In this document: positions 53,244-60,705 of the stretch, in pieces
How positions within the stretch are numbered: the stretch's first letter is position 1
Layout of the letters: the number at the start of each line of letters is the position of its first letter
Assembly (NCBI GenBank): GCA_020852755.1
Contig: JADZAF010000084.1
Location: forward strand, 1 to 64,000
DNA: 64,000 bases
Source of the DNA: Bryobacterales bacterium
GTDB lineage: Bacteria > Acidobacteriota > Terriglobia > Bryobacterales > Bryobacteraceae
Direction: 5' to 3'
Position numbers and translations under genes: made by a program
The notes under the pieces: model-generated
Databases searched by the model: none
Told to the model about the DNA's origin: nothing
What the model saw: only the letters and a program-made list of their open reading frames with translations

Positions 53244-54464
53244 CTAGTTCCTCGGTTTGGGCCGCCGGTAAGGAGAGGAGAGATAGCGGCGGCATTCGCG
53301 TGCCGCGTCCGCCTGCGGCGCATAGCGTATGGCTTCGGAGTACGCGTGTAAAGCGTGCTTCCGGCATCCCTTCAAGTCGTGGATTTGCCCCACTCTCATC
53401 CAGGCCAGCACTCCGGTATTGAGGTCCGTTTCCGCCCCGCCGGCCGTCACCCGCTGCATGTTCCGCAAGGCGTCGTCCAGGTCGTTGTACCAGAACTGGA
53501 TGGTTCCCAGCTGGAACCAGATCTTCTCCCAGGAGACGCGTTCGTAGCCGGGCGCGCGGTTCTGCTTCAACCGGGCCACCTCTTCCACCGCCGCCAGAGC
53601 CTTTCCCTTTTCCCCCAGCGCACTGTGCATCTGGGCCTGCTCGAAGCGCAGCAGGTAATTGCGCGGGAATCTCCGGACCAGGTCCTCGAGCAGCGGCAGC
53701 GCCTGGCGCGGGCGTCCCTCGCGGCGGTACAGCGCGCACAGCAGGATTTCGGCGTCGACCCGGTTGCGGCGGCCCCGCCGGGCGACTTCCTCCAGGGTGC
53801 GAATGCCTTTCTCGCGATCTCCGCGGAAGCCGGCCACGAAGCCCAGCATCTTGTAGAACAGGGGCAGGCTGCCGACCACGTAGTCGTGGACTCCCGGCAC
53901 CAGCCGGGCGTCGTAGTTTCCGGGGTTCAGTTCCACCACCCGGTTATGCCGCTTGCGGGCGGCGGTGGCGTCGCGCAAGGCATCGATCCAGGCTTTCCGG
54001 ACCAGAAAGTTATAATTGGCCCGCAGGCCGTGCGCCACACCCAGCGCGTAAAGCGCCTCGGAGTCCGCGGGGTTTTCCTTCAGGCGGGTCTGGCAGATGG
54101 CCATGGCCGTGTCGATGGCCTGAAAGAAACGGCGCTCAGCCTCCGGCGGCGGGTTCATCTTCGGCCGGCGCAGGAAGGGATTGTTTCCGGACACCAGTTC
54201 GCTTTCGAGCGCGCCCACGCGGTACATCTCGCGATAGAGAATCGCCTGGGCAACGAAATTCTGATAGTCGGCGTGCCCGGGGTCGCTCTGGGCAAGCTTC
54301 TCGAACTGGTTGATGGCCTGATCGTAATCCAGGTTATAGAAGGCGTCGAAACCTTCCGGGAGGGAGCGGTCCGGCCCGGAAGCGAGGGCCGGCAACAGAA
54401 GCCAGGCCGCCAGGCAGGCCATCCCGGCCGCCTTACAGGATCCGTTCCAGAGTCCAGCGAGCAT
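53244..54464 (-). CDS. secreted TPR-repeat protein
   Basis: 406 residues from the ATG at 54464, which lies inside the 3' end of queG. A hydrophobic leader (MACLAAWLLLPALASG, about residues 14-29) precedes helical repeats: FYNLDYDQAINQFEKLAQSD, ALYALGVAHGLRANYNFLVR, LLCALYRREGRPRQALPLLE, LGTIQFWYNDLDDALRNMQR. It is probably a periplasmic scaffold. The start could also be at 54485 or at an internal Met within the leader. It is coupled to queG by overlap, although no functional link is known. Confidence 0.8.
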   Translation of the reverse strand: MLAGLWNGSCKAAGMACLAAWLLLPALASGPDRSLPEGFDAFYNLDYDQAINQFEKLAQSDPGHADYQNFVAQAILYREMYRVGALESELVSGNNPFLRRPKMNPPPEAERRFFQAIDTAMAICQTRLKENPADSEALYALGVAHGLRANYNFLVRKAWIDALRDATAARKRHNRVVELNPGNYDARLVPGVHDYVVGSLPLFYKMLGFVAGFRGDREKGIRTLEEVARRGRRNRVDAEILLCALYRREGRPRQALPLLEDLVRRFPRNYLLRFEQAQMHSALGEKGKALAAVEEVARLKQNRAPGYERVSWEKIWFQLGTIQFWYNDLDDALRNMQRVTAGGAETDLNTGVLAWMRVGQIHDLKGCRKHALHAYSEAIRYAPQADAARECRRYLSSPYRRPKPRN

Positions 54465-55470
54465 GTTCGGCGACGGTCGGTTCATCCGATTGTGCCAGTT
54501 TCTCCACCACCGGGCGGCAGCGGGCCGATCGGCTGTTGCCAATGGCTACCAGGACGTTGCGCAGAAACCCCGCATAGCGGGCGCGCCGGACCGGGCTGTG
54601 GCGGAACATCTCCCGGAACTCCGCTTCGGTGATGGCTGCCAGCCGTTCCAACGGCGGGGCGAACCATCGGGGAGCGAATTCCGGGATGCGCTCCCGCGGG
54701 GCGCGAATGTTCCAGGGACAGACCTCCTGGCAGATGTCGCAGCCAAAAACATGGTTGCCCGTGCCCTCTCGCAGCCCCGATGGGATGGGGCCGCGCAGTT
54801 CGATGGTGAGGTAGGAAATGCAGGTCCGGGAATCGACTGTCCAGGCCGGACCGCCGCCGGGAGCGGGAACGATGGCGCCGGTCGGGCAGGCATCGATGCA
54901 GCGCGTGCAGGAACCGCAGCGGTCCGTGGCGGGCGAGTCCGGCTCGAGTTCCAGCGAGGTGAGCAGTTCCCCCAGGAAAAACCAGGAACCGCGGCCCTGG
55001 TGGATCAGGCAGGAGTTCTTCCCGATCCAGCCCAGGCCTGCTCTGAGCGCCAGGGCGCGTTCCAGCAGCGGGGCTGTGTCCACGGCGGCCCGCCACTCAA
55101 AAGGTGGGAAGCTCTGACGCAGGCGGGCGGCCAGGGTTTCGAGCCGGCTTCGCAGGATGCGGTGGTAGTCGCCGCCCCAGGCGTAGCGCGAGATCCAGGC
55201 GCGTTCGGGATCGCTGAAGCGGGTGGAATAGGGCTCCGGACCATTATAAAGAAGGCCCACACACAGGACGGAGCGGGCTGAAGGAAGCAGGCTGCGGGGA
55301 TCGGCACGCAAATCGGAGCGGTGATCCGTGAGGTAGCTCATGGTTCCCGCGTAGCCGGCCTGGATCCAGTTCCGGTAGAAGGCGAACTCGGGAAGGGATT
55401 GGGCCCGGCATACCCCGGCCAGTTCAAATCCGCACTCCCGAGCCAGGGTTTTGACAGCTTCCAGCCTCAC
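54433..55470 (-). CDS. queG: epoxyqueuosine reductase QueG
   Basis: 345 residues. It catalyses the last step of queuosine synthesis in tRNA, using cobalamin and two [4Fe-4S] clusters. Motifs seen are RYAWGGDYHRILR, VDTAPLLERALALRAGLGWIGKN (catalytic Asp about D131, quoted in two parts: VDTAPLLER and AGLGWIGKN), the ferredoxin Cys set CGSCTRCIDACPTGAI (C185, C188, C191, C195) and CDICQEVCPWN. A HEAT-like C-terminal extension (RYAGFLRNVLVAIGNSRS) follows, as usual. No other queuosine gene is in the window. Confidence 0.96.
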   Translation of the reverse strand: MRLEAVKTLARECGFELAGVCRAQSLPEFAFYRNWIQAGYAGTMSYLTDHRSDLRADPRSLLPSARSVLCVGLLYNGPEPYSTRFSDPERAWISRYAWGGDYHRILRSRLETLAARLRQSFPPFEWRAAVDTAPLLERALALRAGLGWIGKNSCLIHQGRGSWFFLGELLTSLELEPDSPATDRCGSCTRCIDACPTGAIVPAPGGGPAWTVDSRTCISYLTIELRGPIPSGLREGTGNHVFGCDICQEVCPWNIRAPRERIPEFAPRWFAPPLERLAAITEAEFREMFRHSPVRRARYAGFLRNVLVAIGNSRSARCRPVVEKLAQSDEPTVAEHARWTLERIL

Positions 55471-55681
55471 CTCTCTTCAGTGTACCGCCCGCGCTGAACC
55501 CCTGTTTTCCCCCGTACAACAGGAAAATCCCCCAATTTGACAATGGTTTGTGGTCTCCTCCGGAACGACTCCCTATACTGGCCCTATTGCCGGGTGCCGG
55601 TTCGGCGAGCGGCATATCGCCGGGCTGCAGCCGGCGGCGGTTGCCTGGGAGCAACTGCAGGGACTTGCAGAGGAGCAACGC

Positions 55682-57775
55682 ATGCATAAGCCTGTAAAAT
55701 ACGCGGAGAAAGCGCTGAGTTACGCCGCCGGAGCAGCGTGGGCGGTCTTCGACAAGCTGAACGCTGTCCACCGTAACCCCTCGTTCACGCCCAAGTGGTC
55801 GGACAAGCCGCTGCTGAAATCGTGGGAGAAGGAGAAGCCTCCGCTGGGCTGGCCGCGGGAGACCGATTCGCTCTGCCCGCGCTGCGTGCCCGAGATCCGC
55901 CAACAAATCCTGGACGGCACACGCCCCCTGACCGACCTGATGAACCAGCGGCCCGGAGAGATCAAGGCCACAATCATCGAGCGGGACGGCAAGATCCTGA
56001 TGGTGAAGGACTGCCCGGTGCATGGCCATTTCGAGGACGTGATGGCCATCGACACCGCGTTCTACCGCCACCTGGAGCAGACTTTCCCGGGCCGCGATAT
56101 CCGGGCGCACAACGACGAGAGCCTGCACTGCCACGGGTCGAGCACGGTCACCCACGGCCGCGGTTCCGTGCTGACCATCGACCTGACCAACCGCTGCAAC
56201 ATGATGTGCGATCCATGCTTCATGGACGCCAACCAGGTAGGCTTCGTCCACGAGCTGACCTGGGACGACATCCGGACCATGCTCGACAACGCCATCAGCA
56301 TCAAGCCCAAGCGGCAGATGTCGGTGCAGTTCTCCGGCGGCGAGCCGACGCTTTCACCGTACTTTCTCGACGCGGTTCGCTACGCCCGCAAGGTAGGCTA
56401 CAACAGCGTGCAGGCGGCCACCAACGGGATTGAGTTCGCCAAAAGCGCGGAGTTCTGCCGGAAGGCGGCGGAAGCCGGGCTGCGCTACGCCTACCTGCAG
56501 TTCGACGGGATCGGGAACGCGGCCAACTCGCACCGCAAAGTGGGCAACCTGTTTGACGTCAAGCTGCAGGCCATCGAGAACCTGTACGCCAACGGCGTGG
56601 ACATCGTGCCGGTGATCACGCTGGTCAACGGCATCAACAACGAGCAGGTGGGGCGCATCGTGAAGTTCGCCCTGGACAACCCCAAGCGTTTCCCGTTCCT
56701 GGCCTTCCAGCCGGTTTCATTCACCGGCCGGGACGAGGCGGTGACCGACGAACGCCGGGCCGCCCAGCGCTACACGCTCTCGCATCTGGCGCACGACGTC
56801 AAGAACCAGACCGGCCTGGGCGAGCCGGCCCGCGACTGGTTCCCCCTCTCGTTCGTGAGCACCTTCTCGGACTGGAGCGACCTGGTCCACGGTCCCAACG
56901 CCGATTGGGGCCAATTGAGCTGCGGCTGCCATCCCAACTGCGGGGTAGGCATGGCCGTTATGGTCGACAAGGAAACCAACGAGGCGGTGCCGGTTACGGC
57001 CTTCTTGAACGGCGACCGGCTGGCCAACGACATCAAGCGGGTCAACGACGCGGCGCGCGGCAAGTGGCTTTCGATCTTCGGCATGGCGCTGGCGCTGCTG
57101 CGCAACTACGATCCCTTCCAGGCGCCTACCCACTTCCGGTTCAGCGACCTTTTGAAGAAGTTCGACAAGACCTTCGGAGCCACCGGGCGCAGTTACGGCC
57201 GGGTGGACGGCGCCCGCACCATGGACGACATCTGGAAGCGCCGGGCGGACCGCTGGAACTTCCTGCTGATCGCCGGTATGTGGTTCCAGGACCTGTTCAA
57301 CTACGATTTCCGGCGCACCGAGCAGTGCATCATCCCGTACGCCACCCAGATGGGCGAGATCTCCTTCTGCGCCTATAACACCGGCATCGGCTGGCGGCAG
57401 ATCGTGGAGAAGATGCACATGACCGCCACTCTGACGAAGTGGTACGAAGAGCATGGCCGGCATGAGATCTTCGCCGGCGGCAAGAAGGTGGACCTGGCCC
57501 GCAAAGAGCACTCCCTGGTGCTGCGGGACGAGCTGGTTACCCAGGAGGAGCAGCACGACCTCGACCGCCTCGGGGTGGCCAAGAACGCCCGGGAGGAGAA
57601 GATCCGGGCCCGCAACGAGCGGCTTCGCAAGCAGCAGGAGGACGCCCGTATGGCCAAGCTCTACCGGCAGCACGTGCTGGGCGAGAAGTCCGGGCCGGAA
57701 CTCGTGCAGATTGAAGCACCTGGGAGCAAAGTTCAGGAAGAGGAGCGCGAGCAGGTCGGCTCCTTCGGCGACTAA
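55682..57775 (+). CDS. radical SAM protein related to tetraether lipid synthase (Tes-like, copy 1)
   Basis: 697 residues from an ATG with AGGAG six bases upstream. N-terminal cysteines LCPRC (C65, C68) and DCPVHGHF (C111) look like a metal-binding module. The radical SAM core has NRCNMMCDPCF (C172, C176, C179), followed by FSGGEP (217-222) and ATNGIEFA. Further Cys/His pairs occur in LSCGCHPNCGVG and near the C-terminus in TEQCIIPYATQMGEISFCAY. The order matches archaeal Tes (MJ0619 family), which joins lipid tails carbon to carbon. A charged coiled coil (~600-670) is extra. The CP-DCG-C motif present in copy 2 is reduced to a lone C150. Upstream there is a TATACT box at 55574-55579. Confidence 0.85.
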   Translation: MHKPVKYAEKALSYAAGAAWAVFDKLNAVHRNPSFTPKWSDKPLLKSWEKEKPPLGWPRETDSLCPRCVPEIRQQILDGTRPLTDLMNQRPGEIKATIIERDGKILMVKDCPVHGHFEDVMAIDTAFYRHLEQTFPGRDIRAHNDESLHCHGSSTVTHGRGSVLTIDLTNRCNMMCDPCFMDANQVGFVHELTWDDIRTMLDNAISIKPKRQMSVQFSGGEPTLSPYFLDAVRYARKVGYNSVQAATNGIEFAKSAEFCRKAAEAGLRYAYLQFDGIGNAANSHRKVGNLFDVKLQAIENLYANGVDIVPVITLVNGINNEQVGRIVKFALDNPKRFPFLAFQPVSFTGRDEAVTDERRAAQRYTLSHLAHDVKNQTGLGEPARDWFPLSFVSTFSDWSDLVHGPNADWGQLSCGCHPNCGVGMAVMVDKETNEAVPVTAFLNGDRLANDIKRVNDAARGKWLSIFGMALALLRNYDPFQAPTHFRFSDLLKKFDKTFGATGRSYGRVDGARTMDDIWKRRADRWNFLLIAGMWFQDLFNYDFRRTEQCIIPYATQMGEISFCAYNTGIGWRQIVEKMHMTATLTKWYEEHGRHEIFAGGKKVDLARKEHSLVLRDELVTQEEQHDLDRLGVAKNAREEKIRARNERLRKQQEDARMAKLYRQHVLGEKSGPELVQIEAPGSKVQEEEREQVGSFGD

Positions 57776-57783
57776 GGGAAGAC

Positions 57784-57812
57784 CGGGCGGCGCCCGCTGG
57801 GGGCCGCCCCGT
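57784..57812 (+). terminator. GC-rich hairpin after Tes-like copy 1
   Basis: GGGCGGC near 57785 can pair with GCCGCCC near 57804, right behind the stop of the first radical SAM gene. There is no T-tract, so it could be a weak terminator, an RNA-stabilising hairpin or chance in GC-rich DNA. Confidence 0.3.
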
Positions 57813-57861
57813 TCCGCCATTCAGACCCGATTCTCCCCATTGAACCACGGGATTTTACCGT

Positions 57862-57905
57862 TAGGCCCCGGTCCATAGGCCCCGGGCTATCCTCCTCCCT
57901 ATAAT
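57862..57905 (+). promoter_or_regulatory. promoter of Tes-like copy 2 with direct repeats
   Basis: A perfect -10 box TATAAT lies at 57900-57905. Upstream, TAGGCCCCGG occurs twice (57862-57871 and 57876-57885) with a 14-base period, and a related TTGGCCCCAC follows the -10 box. No good -35 box is seen, which fits a promoter needing an activator bound to the repeats. Confidence 0.5.
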
Positions 57906-57945
57906 TCCGTTTGGCCCCACATCCGATCCCGAGGAGGACTGTCTG

Positions 57946-59586
57946 TTGAGCACTTTGACCTTCGCCCCCAGCAAGAAGTCGAGCTTTACCATCATCCAGC
58001 CGGAAACCACCTACACGGGGGCGCCTATCGAACCCATTCAAAAAGGCCTCCCGAAGTTCACCCAGTCGCTTTGCCCGGAATGCTCCGGCCTGATCGAAGC
58101 CCGCATCTTCGAGGACGACCGGGGCCGGGTGGTGATGGAGAAGACCTGCCCCGAGCACGGCTACTTCTGGGACGTGGTGTTCTCCGACGCCGAGATGTAC
58201 CGGAAGATGGAGGAGTGGGACTTCGGCGACAACCGCGGGGTGGAGAACCCGGCGGTGCCCGATGCCACCACCTGCCCCTTCGACTGCGGCATCTGCTCGA
58301 TCCATACCAGCCACAGCGGGTTGGCCAACGTCGACCTGACCAATCGCTGCAACCTGACCTGCCCGGTGTGTTTCGCCAACGCCAACGCGGCCGGTTACGT
58401 GTACGAGCCCAACCTGGAGCAGGTCCGAACCATGCTGACCGCCCTGCGCGACGAGAAGCCGGTGAGCGGGCGCATCGTGCAGTTCTCCGGGGGAGAGCCC
58501 ACCATCTACCCGCATTTCTTCGAAGCCATCCGGATGGCCAAGCAGCTGGGCTTTTCGCACGTCCAGATCGCCACCAACGGAATCAAGTTCGCCGACCTGG
58601 AATTCGCCCAGAGGGCCAAGGAAGCCGGGCTGCACTCGCTCTACCTGCAGCTGGACGGCGTTTCCGATGACATCTACCTGCGCACCCGCGGCCGGCGCTT
58701 GTGGGAAATCAAGCAGCAGTGCATCGAGAACGTGCGCAAGGCCGGTTTGAAGATCGTGTTCGTGCCCACCGTCGTGAAGGGTCTGAACGACCACCAGGTG
58801 GGCGACATCGTGCGGCTGGCGCTGGAGAACATCGACTGTCTGAGCGGCATCAGCTTCCAGCCGGTCAGCTTCACCGGGCGCATCTCGCGTCACGAACTGG
58901 AGGCCAAGCGGTTCACTCAGGCCGACGTGGCCCACGCCATCTGGGAGCAGACCGGCATTGCCAAGCCGCTGGAGGACTGGTTCCCCCTCTCCTGCGTGGT
59001 TCCGTTCTCGCGCCTGATCAGCGCGCTGCGCGGCGAACCGACCACCCATCTGAGCGCCCACCCGCACTGCTCCATCGGCACCTACCTGTTCGTGGACCGG
59101 AACAGGAAGGGCGTTCCGGTGACCCGTTTCATCGATGTGGGCGCCATGCTGCAGGAGATGGACCTGCTGGCGCGCAAGGCCGGCCGCCAGAGCATCAAGC
59201 TGTGGTCCAAGATGCAGGCCTGGAACGTGCTGCGCAAGCACTTCCACGAGGACCGCGCGCCGGAAGGGTTGAGCTTCACCAAGTTCCTGCAAACCCTGCA
59301 GGGCATGATGGACAAAGATTACGGCCGGGGCAAGAGCGAGGCCGAGGGCTTCACCTACAAGACCCTGATGGTGGCCGGCATGCACTTCATGGACCACTAC
59401 AACTACGACGTGGAGCGGGTGAAGCGCTGCATCATCCACTACGCCGCGCCGAACGGCCGGATCTACCCGTTCTGCACGTACAACTCCGGCCCGACCTTCC
59501 GGGAGAAGATCGAGAGGCAGTTCTCGGTGCCGCTGGAGAAAGGCGGCGTGAACGGAAAGAACGGCTGCGGCATCTGCGTCGCCTGA
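57946..59586 (+). CDS. radical SAM protein, tetraether lipid synthase Tes-like (copy 2)
   Basis: 546 residues from a TTG with GGAGG eight bases upstream. Cys motifs in order: LCPEC (C43, C46) with KTCPEHGYF (C68), a rubredoxin-like set; TTCPFDCGICSIH (C110, C114, C117); radical SAM NRCNLTCPVCF (C135, C139, C142) with FANANAAGYVYEP; FSGGEP (180-185). Later come HPHCSIGTYLFVDRN and a C-terminal RCIIHYAAPNGRIYPFCTY, ending NGCGICVA. Length and motifs fit the archaeal MJ0619/Tes family closely. Family members couple alkyl tails into membrane-spanning lipids; Acidobacteria make iso-diabolic acid and branched GDGTs. The older name for the family (pterin methyltransferase) is the main alternative. 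Confidence 0.9.
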   Translation: MSTLTFAPSKKSSFTIIQPETTYTGAPIEPIQKGLPKFTQSLCPECSGLIEARIFEDDRGRVVMEKTCPEHGYFWDVVFSDAEMYRKMEEWDFGDNRGVENPAVPDATTCPFDCGICSIHTSHSGLANVDLTNRCNLTCPVCFANANAAGYVYEPNLEQVRTMLTALRDEKPVSGRIVQFSGGEPTIYPHFFEAIRMAKQLGFSHVQIATNGIKFADLEFAQRAKEAGLHSLYLQLDGVSDDIYLRTRGRRLWEIKQQCIENVRKAGLKIVFVPTVVKGLNDHQVGDIVRLALENIDCLSGISFQPVSFTGRISRHELEAKRFTQADVAHAIWEQTGIAKPLEDWFPLSCVVPFSRLISALRGEPTTHLSAHPHCSIGTYLFVDRNRKGVPVTRFIDVGAMLQEMDLLARKAGRQSIKLWSKMQAWNVLRKHFHEDRAPEGLSFTKFLQTLQGMMDKDYGRGKSEAEGFTYKTLMVAGMHFMDHYNYDVERVKRCIIHYAAPNGRIYPFCTYNSGPTFREKIERQFSVPLEKGGVNGKNGCGICVA

Positions 59587-59609
59587 CGGGTGAAGCGTAA
59601 CCTCCGAAC

Positions 59610-59637
59610 AGCGCCGGGCTGCGGTCCGGCGCTTTTT
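59610..59637 (+). terminator. intrinsic terminator after Tes-like copy 2
   Basis: AGCGCCGG (59610-59617) pairs perfectly with CCGGCGCT (59626-59633) around an eight-base loop, followed by TTTT. It is 24 bases after the stop codon and isolates the downstream toxin-antitoxin operon. Confidence 0.88.
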
Positions 59638-59653
59638 AGGGCGACCGCGCTGT

Positions 59654-59670
59654 GTGCTACAATGTAGCAC
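59654..59670. promoter_or_regulatory. palindromic operator/-10 region of the toxin-antitoxin operon
   Basis: GTGCTAC-AAT-GTAGCAC is a perfect 7-base inverted repeat that ends exactly at the antitoxin ATG. A -10 box TACAAT (59658-59663) lies inside it. Transcription would then start at or next to the ATG, giving a leaderless message. Binding of the antitoxin here would give the autoregulation usual for such modules. Confidence 0.75.
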
Positions 59671-59898
59671 ATGAGGAAGGCTTCCGTCCGCGACCTGCAC
59701 ATCCGGACATCCGAACTGGTGCGGGAGGCAGCCGGCGGAGCGGTGATCGTGATCGAACGCCGCGGCCAGCCGGTAGCGGAACTCCGGCCGGTTTCCCGGA
59801 GAGCTGCCGGATCGCGCCTGCCCGACCTTACGGTAATCTGGCAGCGGTTTCCCTCCGTGCCCGGAGACAGCGGACGTTTCCTGGAAGAGGACCGCTGA
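59671..59898 (+). CDS. Phd/YefM-family antitoxin
   Basis: 75 residues. The N-terminal DNA-binding part RKASVRDLHIRTSELVREAA and AVIVIERRGQPVAEL is the classic Phd fold. The C-terminal ~30 residues (LPDLTVIWQRFPSVPGDSGR) are the toxin-neutralising tail. It is placed three bases before the PIN toxin gene and behind a palindrome that should be its operator. No ribosome binding site precedes the ATG, consistent with a leaderless transcript. Confidence 0.9.
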   Translation: MRKASVRDLHIRTSELVREAAGGAVIVIERRGQPVAELRPVSRRAAGSRLPDLTVIWQRFPSVPGDSGRFLEEDR

Positions 59899-59901
59899 AG
59901 G

Positions 59902-60327
59902 ATGTACCTGGACTCTGCGTACATCGCCAAGTATTACGTGAATGAGGCCGATGCCGGCGCGGTGAGGCAACTGATCCGGCAGGCAACCGATGTTTGCTCG
60001 TCTGCATGGGCGCTGGCCGAGGTGACCTGCGTTCTTCATCGGCATGTGCGGGAGAACTCCCTCAGTCCGGCACAGGGACGCGAACTGATCGACCTGTTTC
60101 GCGATCACGCCGAAAGGGGCTTCTGGAACCTCCAGCCGGTCACCGCCGGGCTGCTCCGAGCCGCGGCCGCTTTGGTCCGGGGATTACCGGAAACGGTGCA
60201 TCTGCGCGCGGGCGACGCGATCCACCTCGCGACCACGCTGGAGACCGGCGAACGGGAGATCTGGACCAACGACCGTCACCTCCTGGCCGCGGCCCCTCAC
60301 CTGGGCATCGCGGGCCGCAGCGTGTGA
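59902..60327 (+). CDS. PIN-domain ribonuclease toxin (VapC-like)
   Basis: 141 residues with the PIN acidic residues in place: D4 in YLDSAYIAKYY, E40 in AWALAEVTCV, D105 in RAGDAIHLAT and D124 in TNDRHLLAAA. These bind Mg/Mn and cut RNA, often tRNA or rRNA in VapC toxins. The paired Phd-type antitoxin lies three bases upstream. The module is self-contained and is typically stabilising or stress related. Confidence 0.92.
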   Translation: MYLDSAYIAKYYVNEADAGAVRQLIRQATDVCSSAWALAEVTCVLHRHVRENSLSPAQGRELIDLFRDHAERGFWNLQPVTAGLLRAAAALVRGLPETVHLRAGDAIHLATTLETGEREIWTNDRHLLAAAPHLGIAGRSV

Positions 60328-60705
60328 GGCGGCTCATCCTAACCTTGTTACGGCGCCCGCGCCTTGGTGGCCAAATCGTTCGGTCACGGGCAGCGCAGGC
60401 GTCCGGCCGGACAGCCTTGCGCCGATAGACACCTGAAGGAAGACGCACTTCGTTGCTCGCGAGGTCCCCGTGACGCACCCGCGCGGTCTGGGGCAGCAGG
60501 CTCCAGCTGCAAAACCAGCGCCAGCCACGGCGATGACGCCGGGCGGCCGCGCCCGCGATGGGGCCGTGCAGCAAAGCCGGAGCCGCCGATCGGGAGCAGC
60601 CCATCAAACGTAGGGGCGGCCCGGGCTCGGGCGCCGCGATTCCCGATAGACTGATTCCCGATAGACTATCGTGTTGAGCCGATTCAGCGAAAGGAGGCTG
60701 CCACG
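60328..60705. other. 378-base gap between toxin and peptidase genes
   Basis: I see no gene, tRNA or terminator in the first 300 bases, which contain only GC-rich sequence with short shadow frames. The end holds the 15-base tandem repeat at 60638-60667 and, before the peptidase ATG, the ribosome binding site AAAGGAGG. Confidence 0.4.
60638..60667 (+). repeat. perfect 15-base tandem repeat upstream of the S9 peptidase gene
   Basis: GATTCCCGATAGACT occurs twice without a gap, about 40 bases before the peptidase start. The contiguous pair could be a regulator binding site or a small slippage duplication. Confidence 0.6.

Noticed and set aside
55537..55579. TTGACA plus TATACT as a promoter of Tes-like copy 1
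   Set aside because: The boxes are 31 bases apart, far beyond workable spacing; only the -10 box is kept as a candidate.
57772..60108. 778-codon minus-strand frame opposite Tes-like copy 2
   Set aside because: Contains no domain and mirrors the Cys-rich radical SAM gene; antisense shadow.
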